From assembly GCF_016859285.1 (NCBI RefSeq), contig NC_053403.1:1691448-1755447 (forward strand): a DNA stretch of 64,000 nt, written 5' to 3'. The notes beneath the pieces were generated by a model that worked only from the letters and a program-made list of their open reading frames with translations, was not told the origin of the DNA and searched no databases. This document shows positions 39,070-51,310 of this stretch, in pieces (the first letter of the stretch is position 1; the number at the start of each line of letters is the position of its first letter). Position numbers and translations under genes: made by a program. Source of the stretch: Xiphias gladius. Its lineage: Eukaryota; Chordata; Actinopteri; Istiophoriformes; Xiphiidae.

Positions 39070-40297
39070 GTATGTACACGCCGAGGTGGCCCTCATATTA
39101 CGTAAACATGTTGTGGTTGAGCTTGTGCTCTGTGCACACTAATGCTGGATGCGTTGCACGACCGGCCAGTGTTAGCAACACGGCAGCTCGTTATCACGGC
39201 TAGCCGGCATTTTGAAAAACGGGCCCGCTCTGATTGACGGCCCGTTATACAGATGTGGTGTAAATGACTCACGTGGGTCGAATTTAGAGAGAGTACGATG
39301 CCTTGCAAGGATTTAGTCCTGAGATTTGTCTTGGTAAGGTTAGCCCCATTCAGCCTGCATCTCCACGCGTGTGGTGAAGACTGAGGCCTGCAGTCCACCG
39401 AGCCAGGGACGCTAGCTGACATTAGCTAACAGAGGCGTGGTGGATATGTATGGAAACAAGCTGGCTACTGACACGAGATTATTATTATTTACTACTTTCT
39501 GGAGTTGAGGGATAGCATGAACTATGCTCTTTTTATCTAAGAGCACCAGACGTTAAATATGGCCAATCGCGGCATCCAAGTGTCTCAGTTTCACCCTTGC
39601 GACCACTGGGATAACGTTACCGTGTGTGAACGGCGTCCAGTCTTGAACGATGGCGCCAAACCGCACACCTTACTTGTTTTTCCAGTTTCGCTTGTAACTT
39701 ACACCATGGCTCGATTGAATTCGTTGTTGTCGGGCCCCCACCGACCCTCATTGTACATTAGATCTGATCATTCCTCCCGGCAACCAGAGACCAACCGGGG
39801 CTCTAAAGCTGAGATGGTTAGTTGAACAATGCCCGGTATTCTCCGGTGTGAATATTTTCTACTTTCCCAGTTTTTCTGTAATGGTGAACTGGACATATTT
39901 TTTTTTGTTTTTGACACCTGGTCAGATACAACAAGCAATTTGAATTGAATCAATTCATCATTAAAGAAAACAATTGTCGGCGTTTCCTTAATGGAATAAT
40001 GCCAACTTGCCTGCGGTTTTCAGTGTGGTAACTACTTGATGCACTAAACAAAATAAACTAAAACAGTTGAGGTCTTAAAATTTATAGTTTCACATAAGGT
40101 CACTCTACAAGACCAGGGTGACAAGATGTGGATTTATGACTCAAAATAGTTGATATTTCAGTGGTGCAAATCTATGATTGATGATACCATGTAGACCCAA
40201 ATGCAAACTGTTGCTCAGTTGGTGATCCATGCCTTGAACTACAGTGATGATGTTGGTAATCCTGCTCTTAATCTCATCTGCACAGATGTCTGGAGAC

Positions 40298-43200
40298 ATG
40301 GCCACAGATCACGTAAACGGAAATGGTACAGAGGAACCAATGGACACTACAGCAGCGGTGACCCACTCAGAACACTTCCAGGCTTTACTGGAAGCTGGTT
40401 TACCTCAGAAAGTTGCAGAGAAGCTAGATGAACTTTACGTAGCAGGTAAGCTGAAGTTTCATCTCAGGTTGTGTTCTGCTGTTGTCTCCTGCCTTTACTT
40501 GCTCTGAGGTAAATGCTTTTCATATAAATGTTGGACACCACCACACTTTTGAAACACAGCTCTTGTCAGAGATGTTTTCCAGAGGTACTTTTGTATTGTA
40601 GGGTCACAGAGGTTTTTTACTCCCAGCGCAGGTGCCATGTCTATCTGCCTTTACGTACTCTTTAAAGGATGAGGCTATTCTATAGTGGTATCATTGCCAA
40701 CAAATCCCATGAAAGACCAAAACCATGAATGACTTGATCTTACTAACAGGTATGTATCTAAAGGGAGTACCCTATGTATTTAAAGCTTGATGTATCTGCA
40801 GTGACCACTTGTTTTCAAAGCGATGATCCAAGTTTAATACTAAATTATTAAGCTTTTTTAAAAACTGAAACCATGTATTTGTGACCTCCGTACTAAACCT
40901 TTATGTCCCCAGTAGAAACAATTGGGGTTGGGGCTACCACAGACATGGTAGAGAGGTCAGAAAGTAGTGCGAGATTTTGGTTTTGGTCTTCTCATGAAAT
41001 TTGTCGCAAAAAGATGGACATGCCTGGTGACTTTCTTTTTTTGATATTGATTGCTTAAAGCAATGGTAGCCCAGGAAATGAAACGGCAGTCATTCATCCA
41101 CTTCCTCTGAAGTATAACCACCTAATAACTGTAAATGATGCCTAGTTTAAAGTTGTTACACTTATCATTTGAGCAGCAAGATGATTGACAGAGCTGGTAG
41201 ACTGTAAGAAAAAGAGAATTCCTCAAACCCCTGATTTTGGTGATCATCCTCTTTTCTACATTGTCACAGACTAAACAAGTTATCCAGCATTTAAACTTCT
41301 CTTTAGATTAAATCATGCAAATGCAAATTTCTTTTCCAATATCAGGAAAATATTTTCTGTTTCTTTGTATAGCACCCTCAAATATACCTTCTTTGTTGCA
41401 AATCAATGAGTTGCTCTGGTCCCAGTCTAAGTATTGTCATGCTACACAGTGTAGACACTGGATTGAATGAGTAAAACGATGGCTGTAGCCATAAAGGGTT
41501 TAAGGAAGATAGATTGAAGCCAGCAGGTACTATGGCATATGCACGAAAAAAATCAAAGCAGCTATATAACTGCAGTAGGTGAAACAGCCAAAGAAGCCAC
41601 AAGGATGTTACATAGGCACGGTTAACATGATTGTTAACAGAAAGTTTTTTTTTTGGGCTTTGCAGGATCTTCATGTCTTGAAATTTAGTTTTAATAGCAT
41701 CTGTGTTTAATGTTTGAGTAACACTGCCCCTTTGTTGTTAATTTCGAAAGTATCAGTTGTACCAGTTGGTATCTGTTGCATGTTTGTAGAGATTGTGTTG
41801 AAACTTGGCACTCGATGGGACAGTAAATGGCTAGAAGACATAATAATGACACATTGACAATCAGGGCATTGTCCCTTCAGCTAATATTTTCTTTTGTTAA
41901 TACCAGTACAGATCAATTATAACTAAGCCTCTATTGTCCAACTGATTCATAGCTGCGCAAATAATACCCCCCGTTTCTTAGTGTTAACCTGCTCAGATAT
42001 CATGTAATTATTATTATTATTTTTTTTAAACACCATATTCACAGTTCCTTTTTGTTGTATTTCTCAGGCCTGGTAGCACATAGTGACCTAGACGAAAGGG
42101 CTATTGAAGCTTTGAAAGAATTCAATGAGGAGGGAGCCCTGCAAGTGCTGGTTCAGTTCAAAGAGAGTGATCTGTCACATGTGCAAGTAAGTTCCGAACA
42201 CGCTACTTTTTAGGTGTGGTTTGTCACTCTGAAAGACAGTGGGCTCTTGGTTTAAAAACTGCAGTTGAGCGGGTCCTTTTGCCAACGTACAGTATACAAT
42301 TAAACTGAGTACACCCCTGTTCATTATCACTAAAATATTAAATGATTCAAAATTGTATCTTAAAATAATTTTGATTTTTAGGTGAAGTGTAGGGTATGTG
42401 CTCGTGTGTATAATGAAAAACAAACAGGTTAGACTACATTGAAAATACAGGCATCAAAGTCAAACCTCAATACAACAAGAGTGAGTGCACTTCTGATTTC
42501 CAGTTAGGGTTAATTGTATGAACAAAGTCATAAAATAACCTGTAAACACCCCAGATTCTTCACTTTTTGCCTGTCTAATGCAAAATAGCTCCACATGGTA
42601 AGGGACTGCCTGAACAAGAAAGAAACCAGATTGTGAAACTCCACAAAGATGAAGAGGGTACAAATGAATCAGTGTGCTACCGAACATAAGATGAAACCTT
42701 GACCGAAATCTGAAACTGAAAGATTAAACTTTGCCGAAGAACATGAAAAGAAGCCTGACAAATGTTGGCAGCACGTTTTGTGGTCAGGAGAAACCAAAAT
42801 AGATTTGTTTGGATTAGATGGGGTCCAGCCTGTTTGGTGTGGACCTGGCCAGGACTACCACAGTGACTGCACAGTGCTGCCTGTGAAACATGGAGGTGGG
42901 AGCTTGCTGATATGGTGCTGCATGAGTGCAAGAGGTCTAGGAGAGATGACTTTTATGGATGGCACTATGAACGCAAGCTTGTTTACCCAAATACTGTCTG
43001 AAACGATGTCTCCCAGCCTCAGGAGTCTTGGCAGGAGAGGAATTTTCCAACAGGACAATGATCCCAAACACTTCAAAAATCACACAAGAGTTTGTAAATA
43101 AGGGAAAAAAAGTGAAAACGACGACCTGGCCACGTGTGTCCCCTGACTTGAATCCAATAGAACATCTCTGGAGTAATTTCAAGTGGAGCATAGAGCAACA

Positions 43201-46200
43201 AAACCCGTCCAGCAAAGAACAGCTGAAAAGACTCACCTATGAAGAACGGCAGAACATCTCTCCACTGATTTGTGCTAGACTGACAGGATCGAATATATCA
43301 TCAGAAATAAAAGGCCAAAATTACAAAATCTTAAAAAGTGAAAGTATGGAATCTCAATAATGAAGGGTCTATCGACTTTTGTTGCAGTTGGTTCTTTTAT
43401 ATGGAGCTTTTATTATAGTTTAATGGAATATTTTTGTTTTTTAAATTTAATTGACTTTGTTGTTCTTGGGCTGTGGCTAGGAACACATTAAATCGTATTA
43501 AAGGGACAGGATTTCTGATTACTTTGTATTTTTGTGATACTGACCAGGGGTGTACTCGGTTCAGTTGTGTACTGTATGTGTTCTAGTGTTGCCTTTCTCT
43601 TTGCTGTGTGTGGGGTTTTTTTTTTTTCTTCTTCTCCCCAGTAGAGGAAGGTAAATTATGTGTTTGTGACAGTTGTTCTCTCTTCCAGAACAAAAGTGCC
43701 TTTCTCTGTGGGGTAATGAAGACTTACAGGCAGAGGGAGAAACAAGGGACTAAAGTTTCAGATTCTACTAAAGGACCAGACGAGGCTAAAATCAAAGAAC
43801 TCCTGGACAGAACCAACTACACGCTTGATGTAACAACAGGACAGCGAAAGTATGGTGGCCCCCCACCTGAGTCGGTGTACTCAGGTGCCCAACCCACGGT
43901 TGGAACAGAGGTACGGTTTGTGATGTTGTGTTAAGAGTAAATCTAGTTGTTAGGCAGGGAAGGAAACCAAACCAGTGCTTCCCGCAAATATGAATTTTAC
44001 TCATTTGCTGCTATTTTACAGATTTTAGCCAGACTGAGCTCTGGGACGTTATCCAAAAAATATTTTACATCTTTCATCTTCAAATGCGAGAATATTTTTG
44101 ATTGGCCGATAAACAGAAAATAATGATTATGGAGTTTGAAGTCAACATAACCAAAGTAACGCACATCGTATCTTGACTTTGACATGTTCCCTCTGGACAA
44201 TTGCACCTTGCCTTGATTCCTATAAGTCTTTAAAAACTTTTTCCCAATATGGAAGGACAAGTATCCTTTGATTCATCATCTGAGCTTGGTTAAAAATGAA
44301 CAGCTGTCAGCAATACTTATATTTCAGCGTGAAGTTGGTTTGTGGTTGAAATCTAAAAGACGCCACACAAGATTTCATATTGGTCTGAGACATTGAATGT
44401 CTTATTTCTATCGTCTTAGTTTTTGTTTTTACGTCAGTTTTCACTGTTTCATTTTATAGGAAGAGGAAATGGGAGTCTGTAAGTGGGCTGTGTGCATCTG
44501 TAAACATTTTTTCTTTTTCTCCTAGATATTTGTCGGGAAGATTCCCCGTGACTTGTTTGAAGACGAGCTGGTTCCTCTCTTTGAGAAGGCCGGGTCTATC
44601 TGGGATCTCAGGCTAATGATGGACCCCCTTAGTGGCTTGAACAGGGGCTACGCCTTCGTCACATTCTGTACTAAAGAAGCGGCTCAGGAGGCGGTGAAGC
44701 TGGTACGTTTTGTCAGGAGTTCACCGTTCAGCAGAATGGGGAAATTCCAGTTGGAACAAGAATTGAGTCAGGACAGTAGTTTTTGTTCAGCAGTCAATTA
44801 ACTGCACAAAAATGTCCACATAATAGAGGTTTGGAATGGGGCATGGAAAGATTGTAGACTGAGATTCTCAAAGTTAGTCAGTTGAACAGTTGTATGTGCT
44901 TGATGAGATTAAATTTTTTTTTTTATTATTACATTTTTAAAAAAATTATTTAATTCATTAATAATAATAATATATATTTTTTTTACAGTGTAATAATCAT
45001 GAGATTCGCCCTGGCAAGCACATTGGGGTGTGTATATCTGTCGCCAACAACAGGCTATTTGTTGGCTCCATTCCCAAGAGTAAAACAAAGGAGCAGATTG
45101 TTGAAGAGTTTGCTAAAGTCACAGGTAAAAATTCCTGATGAATCTGTTTTCATGTAACTGCTTTGTAATGCCCTGCCGCAGTTTTCAAATTCAGTTGACG
45201 CGTTGTTTTACTTACTGTAATCTAAAGCACTTTACTGCGTCGTCTCAGAATCTTTTTATTTTTCCGTCTAATTAAAGAGGGCCTCAGTGACGTCATACTG
45301 TACCATCAACCCGATGACAAAAAGAAGAACCGAGGCTTCTGCTTCCTGGAGTATGAAGACCATAAAACGGCTGCTCAGGCCCGCCGCCGGCTAATGAGCG
45401 GGAAGGTGAAGGTCTGGGGCAACGTGGTGACAGTGGAGTGGGCTGATCCCATCGAAGACCCTGACCCAGAGGTCATGGCCAAGGTGAGCTTCAGAAATTG
45501 AGTTATGCCATAGAAAACAGCAGCAATTGAAAGAAGAAATGATAACTTCATAGTCTTGAAATGTCACTTGGAACTACTTGGCAAACAGCGATTAAGGTAA
45601 AGATAGCACCAGAGTCTTAATATGTTAGAGAGATAATGGGCTGGAAAATGTTAGTGCATCCCTGGAGTACTGGCATTTCTTAGTCCTCAACCTCAAAATC
45701 AATTTCTGGTCCACATAATGAACCTGTGGGAGGGAGGGACTGACATGAGGTTTGACCATTCCTCTGTCCGTTTCACAGGTGAAGGTTTTATTTGTGAGGA
45801 ACCTCGCAAATGGTGTCACAGAGGAGATCCTGGAGAAGTCCTTCAGTCAGTTTGGAAAACTGGAGCGAGTTAAGAAGCTCAAAGACTATGCTTTCATTCA
45901 CTTTGAAGAGAGGGACGGTGCAGTGAAGGTACGGATTTTCTGTGGTTCTGTAATGTAGTTTTTACACATTGTTATTAAAACTTGGGTTCTGTTTCCAATT
46001 TTTAATTTGTACCAGTTTTATTGAGCAGTTATCACACATTTCACTTACTGAACCTAAACTAAATACTAAGTTGTGACTGTTGAAGTCAAAAGGCACATGC
46101 AGAAATGTCGTTGCTTGCTTTTCTCAGGCATTGGAAGAAATGAACGGTAAGGAGCTGGAGGGAGAGCCAATTGAGATTGTTTTTGCCAAGCCACCAGATC

Positions 46201-46970
46201 AGAAACGGAAGGAGCGCAAAGCCCAGAGACAAGCAGCCAAAACACAAATGTAAGAAAGCACTTGACACGTCCTCTGATTGAATTACAGGCCAATCCAGAA
46301 GTTACCCTCGTGATTGTGTTGCCTATTTTCTTATTCCTTACCTTCTTTTGCTCCCATCAGGTACGATGACTATTACTACTACCCTCCCCCTCCCCACATG
46401 CCTCCGCCTGTCAGAGGTCGGGGCAGAGGCGGCAACCGGGGCGGCTACGCCTATCCCCCCGACTACTATGGTTACGAGGACTATTATGACTATTACGGCT
46501 ATGACTATCACAACTACCGCGGTGGCTACGATGACCCCTACTACGGCTACGACGACTTCCAGGCCCCAAGCCGGGGGCGCGGTGGCAGCAGGGGGTCCCG
46601 GGGAGGAGCCTCACCAGCCAGGGGACGTGGCGGCGCTGGCGCACCCAGGGGCAGGGCCAACTTCTCCCAGCGTGGCGGGCCAGGACCGGGCCGCGGCGGG
46701 CGAGGAGCAAGAGGAGGCGTGCAGCCGAGAGGGCGAGGAGGGGTACGTGGTGCGCGGGGTGGCCGCGGTGGAAATGTAGGAGGAAAGCGCAAAGCTGATG
46801 GGTACAACCAGCCAGATTCCAAGCGTCGCCAGACCAATAATCAGAACTGGGGCTCTCAACCCATTGCTCAGCAACCGCTCCAAGGTGGTGATCATTCTGG
46901 TAACTATTCTGGTTACAAATCTGACAACCAGGAATTTTATCAGGATTCTTTTGGGCAACAGTGGAAGTAA
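40298..46970 (+). CDS. syncrip: Heterogeneous nuclear ribonucleoprotein Q (SYNCRIP)
   Basis: Coding exons are 40286-40445 (start codon used 40298), 42068-42186, 43689-43910, 44526-44702, 44989-45124, 45278-45483, 45779-45928, 46128-46249 and 46361-46970. They give 1890 nt and 629 aa (human 623). The N-terminus [18 protein letters not shown] identifies SYNCRIP rather than HNRNPR. The acidic N-terminal RNA-recognition unit covers about residues 20-105. RRM1 starts at IFVGKIP (164), RRM2 at LFVGSIP (about 244) and RRM3 at VLFVRNL (about 339), each with the aromatic RNP1 strand (YAFVTF, GFCFLEY, YAFIHF). The C-terminus has YYG/DYY repeats, an RGG-rich region and a bipartite nuclear signal, [15 protein letters not shown] (about 569-583). 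The protein binds mRNA in nucleus and cytoplasm and acts in splicing, stability and translational control. ATGs at 40286 and at the end of exon 1 are in frame, so a start four or five residues longer is possible. Intron 42187-43688 contains a Tc1-type element. Confidence 0.96.
42290..43574 (+). mobile_element. decayed Tc1/mariner-type DNA transposon
   Basis: A 1285-bp element bounded by TA target-site duplications (42288-42289 and 43575-43576). The terminal inverted repeats of about 33 bp (left from 42290, right ending 43574) differ at about 5 positions, and both contain GAGTACACCCCTG. Inside are two overlapping frames (about 42733-43101 and 43028-43360) with Tc1 transposase motifs: [21 protein letters not shown] and [11 protein letters not shown]. 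The first catalytic aspartate (WSDETK in the family) is glycine here, a frameshift separates the two halves, and the N-terminal DNA-binding part is missing. It is therefore an inactive relic, in the sense orientation within a syncrip intron. Confidence 0.88.
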
Positions 46971-47571
46971 ACCAGTAGGGCTTTGATAACAAAATACGTG
47001 TTTATTGTTTTTGTTTTTGTCTTTTTATTTAGAGACTTGATCTGATTGGCCCTCAATCCCATACGGTTGCCTGCATTTTTTCCTCAAAATTGGTGACATC
47101 TGGCAAGATATCTTTTTGTACATATTTTAATAATCCGCTTGGACTCAAACAGTAGTCACACTCCCACCTGTTTCTGGCGAACTGGTTTTCCTTTTTTTTT
47201 TTTTTTTTTTTCTTTTGTTTGTTTTCTTTCTTTTTTTTCTTTTTTTTTTAATTAAGATGGTCGTTTAAAAGATTTTCCATAACAAAGTTTGAAAAAATTT
47301 TTAGATGCAAATATGTGCTCGAGCTGTCTATTTGGCTATAGCTTTATGTATGTTTTTAGAAATTCTGGTTTCCATGTTTTAAGTAGCTAACAGCAACAAA
47401 GCATATGTCTCCTAAACATGTATTTAAAACAAATGAAAATACAATTTGTATTGTCACAAAGTAATGCGTGTCTTGTTATTGAAAAGAAGAAGAAAAAAAA
47501 AAAAAGGACCGTCGTAGTCCTATTTTTTGGCTTTACATTTTGGCTTGTATTCTTTGCTGTTTGTCTGCTTT

Positions 47572-47577
47572 AATAAA
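47572..47577 (+). terminator. candidate proximal syncrip poly(A) signal
   Basis: AATAAA 602 bp after the stop codon, followed by a GT-containing region. Confidence 0.5.
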
Positions 47578-48696
47578 CATACACGCACACGTGTACAAAA
47601 CTTCAAATTGTGTTGCAAATTCATGTTTCGGCAAATTCTCTCTTCAAATTGCCTTCAAATTTAAGGCTCCTTGTGGAAGAAAATGGATTAAAGGTTTGCC
47701 AATGTTGGCCACATGCTACAGTGTCACCTTGCATGCCATCAAATTCCAAATCACCTACTTCTATAGTCGGCATCTCTCAAGTGCTCTGTATGTGTAGTGA
47801 CATACTTCATCCTTATGAGTTCCTCTCATGTCCAAAAACATAAATGTCTCTCAAATTGGTGTCCCAAATCAATGCAGCATCAAGAGTAAGCCCCGCCCCC
47901 GACAAGTCTGTCGTACTGGTCCCTTTCGATACTGACGGGGGAGATAAAAGCACAATTTGATTTATTAATTTCAAAGTGAAGCTTTTCCTTGTCCCAGAAG
48001 GATCTACCTAGCTGTTGAAGGCCTGGATACTAATCTTGCATGTTTATCTGGAGGTTTGATATTGTGCTACTGTGGTAGATAACTGCCGTGCATGACTCGC
48101 TTGTAGTGTTTTTGTTCAGTTTGCTTTTATAGACATAATGGCTGCTCTTAACCCCCACCCCCTCCCCTTCCCTCTGCCCGTCTAAGCGTGTCCACGTTTC
48201 ACCTGCTGCACCTCAAACGGTTTCAGTTTTATTATCCGAACCGGGCCGATTCTCTGCTTGTCGTCCTCTTTAAGGCATTGACATGTGCATGTTGCGTCAG
48301 AGGGCGTGCAAGTATGTGAGAATGCTTTGTCTTCTAATGTATGTAAATTCATGTTTTACTCGTTACACAATTCGCCCTCTACAGTTATACTGAATATGAG
48401 TGTGTGAGCGTGAGGGACACAGAACAGTAGATGTGTGTGTAGATGTAATACGATCCCGTTTTCCATTCTCTAATTGCTTCCTTTTGTTACCTGACTAGCA
48501 GGGAAAAGGGGTCGAGGCCGGTCCTGATGTGTCGCTATGAAGACTGACCAGTGTATGGCGTCACACACTGCAGGCTGCCAGTGGATGGAATGGTAAGGTC
48601 ATCTGACTCTGTGGTCCAGTGGTATTCCAGCCTTTTTAAGGAGCAGATCTCCTGAAACTGCCACGTTCGAAGATAATCTGAAGAGCAAAACTTGAG

Positions 48697-48701
<5 letters not shown>

Positions 48702-48731
<30 letters not shown>
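48702..48731. repeat. poly(T) tract
   Basis: About 30 consecutive T residues in the presumed syncrip 3' UTR; length is likely to be unreliable in the assembly. Confidence 0.95.
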
Positions 48732-48735
<4 letters not shown>

Positions 48736-49899
48736 CATTGACTTTTAAGTTAATAAGACCCAGCCCCAAATATGCCATTTGAGACCTTCTGAGTATTAGT
48801 GCATGATGGACATCCTTCTGGAAAAGTTGTTGCACTTTTTTCTTTTTTTTTTTTTTAAGTTTGGAGTGGTTTAGTGGAACTTGATGCTTTTTTTTTTTTG
48901 TTTTGTTTTTTTTGTTTTTTGTTTGAGTTCTTAAACTACATCTTTATGATGGACTAGACATGATGACCTACGATCATCAGGTAGTGTTGAGGTGTGATCA
49001 CCCGTCGCTGAAGGTCGGGCATTCCAGGAAAATGGTTAAAGCCACCGAGGGTTCGTTAACTACCTCAGTTTCGAGGACTCGTCTGCTCTGTTTCACTTTG
49101 TACTTGAGGAAACTGAGGCAGGGATCGACCCACCCCTCCACCCTCCACCAAAAAAAAAAAAAAAAAAAAGAATCCCACCCCTCCACCTCAGAGTTATGCA
49201 CAGGCAACAGCAACAGAGCACTTAATGAATTTTAGTTCTCAGTTGAGACTTGATGTAGGCTGCAGCTACTGTGGACATGTGGCTGGTCCTCCTGAGATGA
49301 GCCTGAACAAGCCTTGCTGTCTTTATAAATGAACTAAGTGATGATGTAGTTGACGGACAGAAATTGTTTTATAGCTTTTATTTTTCTTTGTAAGATCTTA
49401 AACGCCTGGAAACCGCAGTCATCCCTTGTCTTCCACGTAGGAAAAGTTGTCTTAATTTTTGTTTTTGTTGCAAAGTGATGTCTCAGGCAATCTGCTCTGC
49501 ACTAACATCTGTGTTTGTCCACAACATGAATGACCACTGACATCCAGTGACGCTGCCTTTTTATTTAGAATCTCTGAGCAGGTCTGGAAGGAAATGAATT
49601 CATTCCATGTCTTGAAAAGTTTTTGGAATCGAACTAAATGTAGCATGGAAAAAGTTTTCATTGCAAAAACATGACTACACATTTCACATCGTACGTCACT
49701 GTAGACTGATTATCATGCTATGTATGTGATCGTGACACGTTCTCCTGTAAACTGGTGTCGATTCATGTCTTGTCACTATCAGTGTACACATTATAGTGGA
49801 GATCAAGCTGTTAAGAATTTAAAGGAGCAGATCCATCCTAAAACGGTGAAACTTTGGGGATGTACCTTGCATTTTTGGGCACATTTTGTTTTATGTGGA

Positions 49900-50319
49900 G
49901 TCTGAAGTGCTTTACAGCTTGTTAGATGCAGCCCACCCGCTCAGTTTTTCCGTGGTGCTTTTTAGCTAATAATTAATAAAATTAATTGTTAGCAGTATAA
50001 AATGTAGAGGATCAGTCTGGTGGTGTTCTGTGTTTTTTGTTGTTGTCAAAAAATCCCACGAAAAGACCAAAACCAGCACAGTGTGTTAGTCTGCGTGACT
50101 TCCCTGCCGTGTCTGTGACCCTTTGCCCCAAACCCTTTGGAAAACACCTCACAAATATATAGTTTCATTGAAAAAAGCTTCAGTAATTTTCCTCAAACTG
50201 CTGCTCGCTGTAGTTTCTTATCAAACAAACAGGAGGGAACCGTGCATCTGTTGGGGACTACTTTCAGCGGCGGATTAATCCACATCTGCTGAAGTAGTGA
50301 GTATTTGTGGCAGCAGGAC

Positions 50320-50411
<92 letters not shown>

Positions 50412-50560
50412 TGGTGATGATGAAGGAACATGTCACCCAGAGCAGCAGTGTGATTCACTGATGTGTTTTTTTTATAGTTTTTGGAAACAGTGGAGCTCTG
50501 AGGCTCAGAGGAATCAGGACACATCAGGCTGTGATACACAGACAATAACAGGATGACACT
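49900..50560 (+). repeat. dispersed repeat with internal (GT)n, copy C
   Basis: This is the longest copy. It has ATCCCACGAAAAGACCAAAA near 50055, TTGGGGACTACTTTCAGCGG near 50251, GGATTAATCCACAT, a GCAGCAGGACG linker, (GT)n from 50321 to about 50409, then GAGCTCTGAGGCTCAGAGGA. The last part matches the inverted copy A near 9040 (CTCTGAGCCTCAGAGCTC). Confidence 0.65.
50321..50409. repeat. (GT)n microsatellite, about 43 units
   Basis: A pure GT array within the dispersed repeat copy C. Confidence 0.97.
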
Positions 50561-51286
50561 CAGCGTTGGGTTTGGTCTTTGAATTGGCTTTGTTGACGGA
50601 AAAGTATAGAGTCTCATCAGACTGGTCCTTTAAGTGATGTAGACTATCTACTGTCAGGTTTTGGTGGTGGGGCGGCGGGGAACGCTTTTCAGAGCTTCCG
50701 GTTTGCACCATTGATCAGCAGTCACACAGAGAAGAGCTCATTTGCACGGAGATCGATATCTGCCCCCGCAAAATGTGATTGAATCCATGGGGTTCTTCTG
50801 ACTCTCTTCTGGAGATGGCAAAAGGTGTTCGAGGGAGTGTAGTCTTTACTTCACAGTCACTTTTTGAATGCAATGTACATCCCAGACTCGTGTGGTTTTT
50901 AATGAAGAGACAGTGTGTGCGGTTGGATTTCTCCTTTAAGCTCTTTTTAAACATCAGTAGCACGTAGTCGTCGTCTTGCTTTTGTGTGACATTTGCCATG
51001 AAACAGTCTTTTGAATCTGACTCATGTTTTTTAGCATTCTTCCAGTTCAGAAATGATTGTGCGGCTTGTTTTTTTTTTTTTTCTCTTTTTATCCAGTTTG
51101 TGAAAAAGAGCCAGATTAGTTTTTTTTTCTTCTTCTTCCCATACTAGTATTGACTCTGTTGGATCACCAACAGAGTCATTAATGATTTTCTTTCTCTTTT
51201 TTTTTTTTGTGCTAACAAGTGTGTTTGCATTCTTGCAAATGAATTGTTTTATACTGTACAGTGAGGTGAGTTAAACCTATTTTTCT

Positions 51287-51292
51287 AATAAA
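51287..51292 (+). terminator. candidate distal syncrip poly(A) signal
   Basis: AATAAA followed by a T/G-rich stretch (TTGACTTTGACCTTGGTTGTG), a good context for a cleavage site and 4.3 kb after the stop codon. Confidence 0.5.
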
Positions 51293-51310
51293 GTTATTGA
51301 CTTTGACCTT

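Larger units (their letters stand above)
46971..51310 (+). other. syncrip: syncrip 3' UTR and downstream sequence
   Basis: A long T-rich stretch follows the stop codon. AATAAA at 47572 and at 51287 are the proximal and distal poly(A)-signal candidates, which suggests 3' UTRs of about 0.6 kb or 4.3 kb. It includes long T or A homopolymers (48702-48731 and 49150-49168) and one GT-bearing dispersed repeat (about 49900-50560). No coding sequence is recognised. Confidence 0.5.

Noticed and set aside
43641-43652. Possible microexon between CCCCAG and GTAAAT in a syncrip intron
   Set aside because: Only about 10 nt with an in-frame stop in one reading; nothing supports its use.
40298-46970. HNRNPR identity
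   Set aside because: The N-terminus and the C-terminal [18 protein letters not shown] favour SYNCRIP, and adjacency to snx14 supports it.
46348-46992. Alternative-frame and antisense frames in the last syncrip exon
   Set aside because: Products of the GC-rich RGG-coding sequence; the RGG/YGG frame matches SYNCRIP to its last residue.
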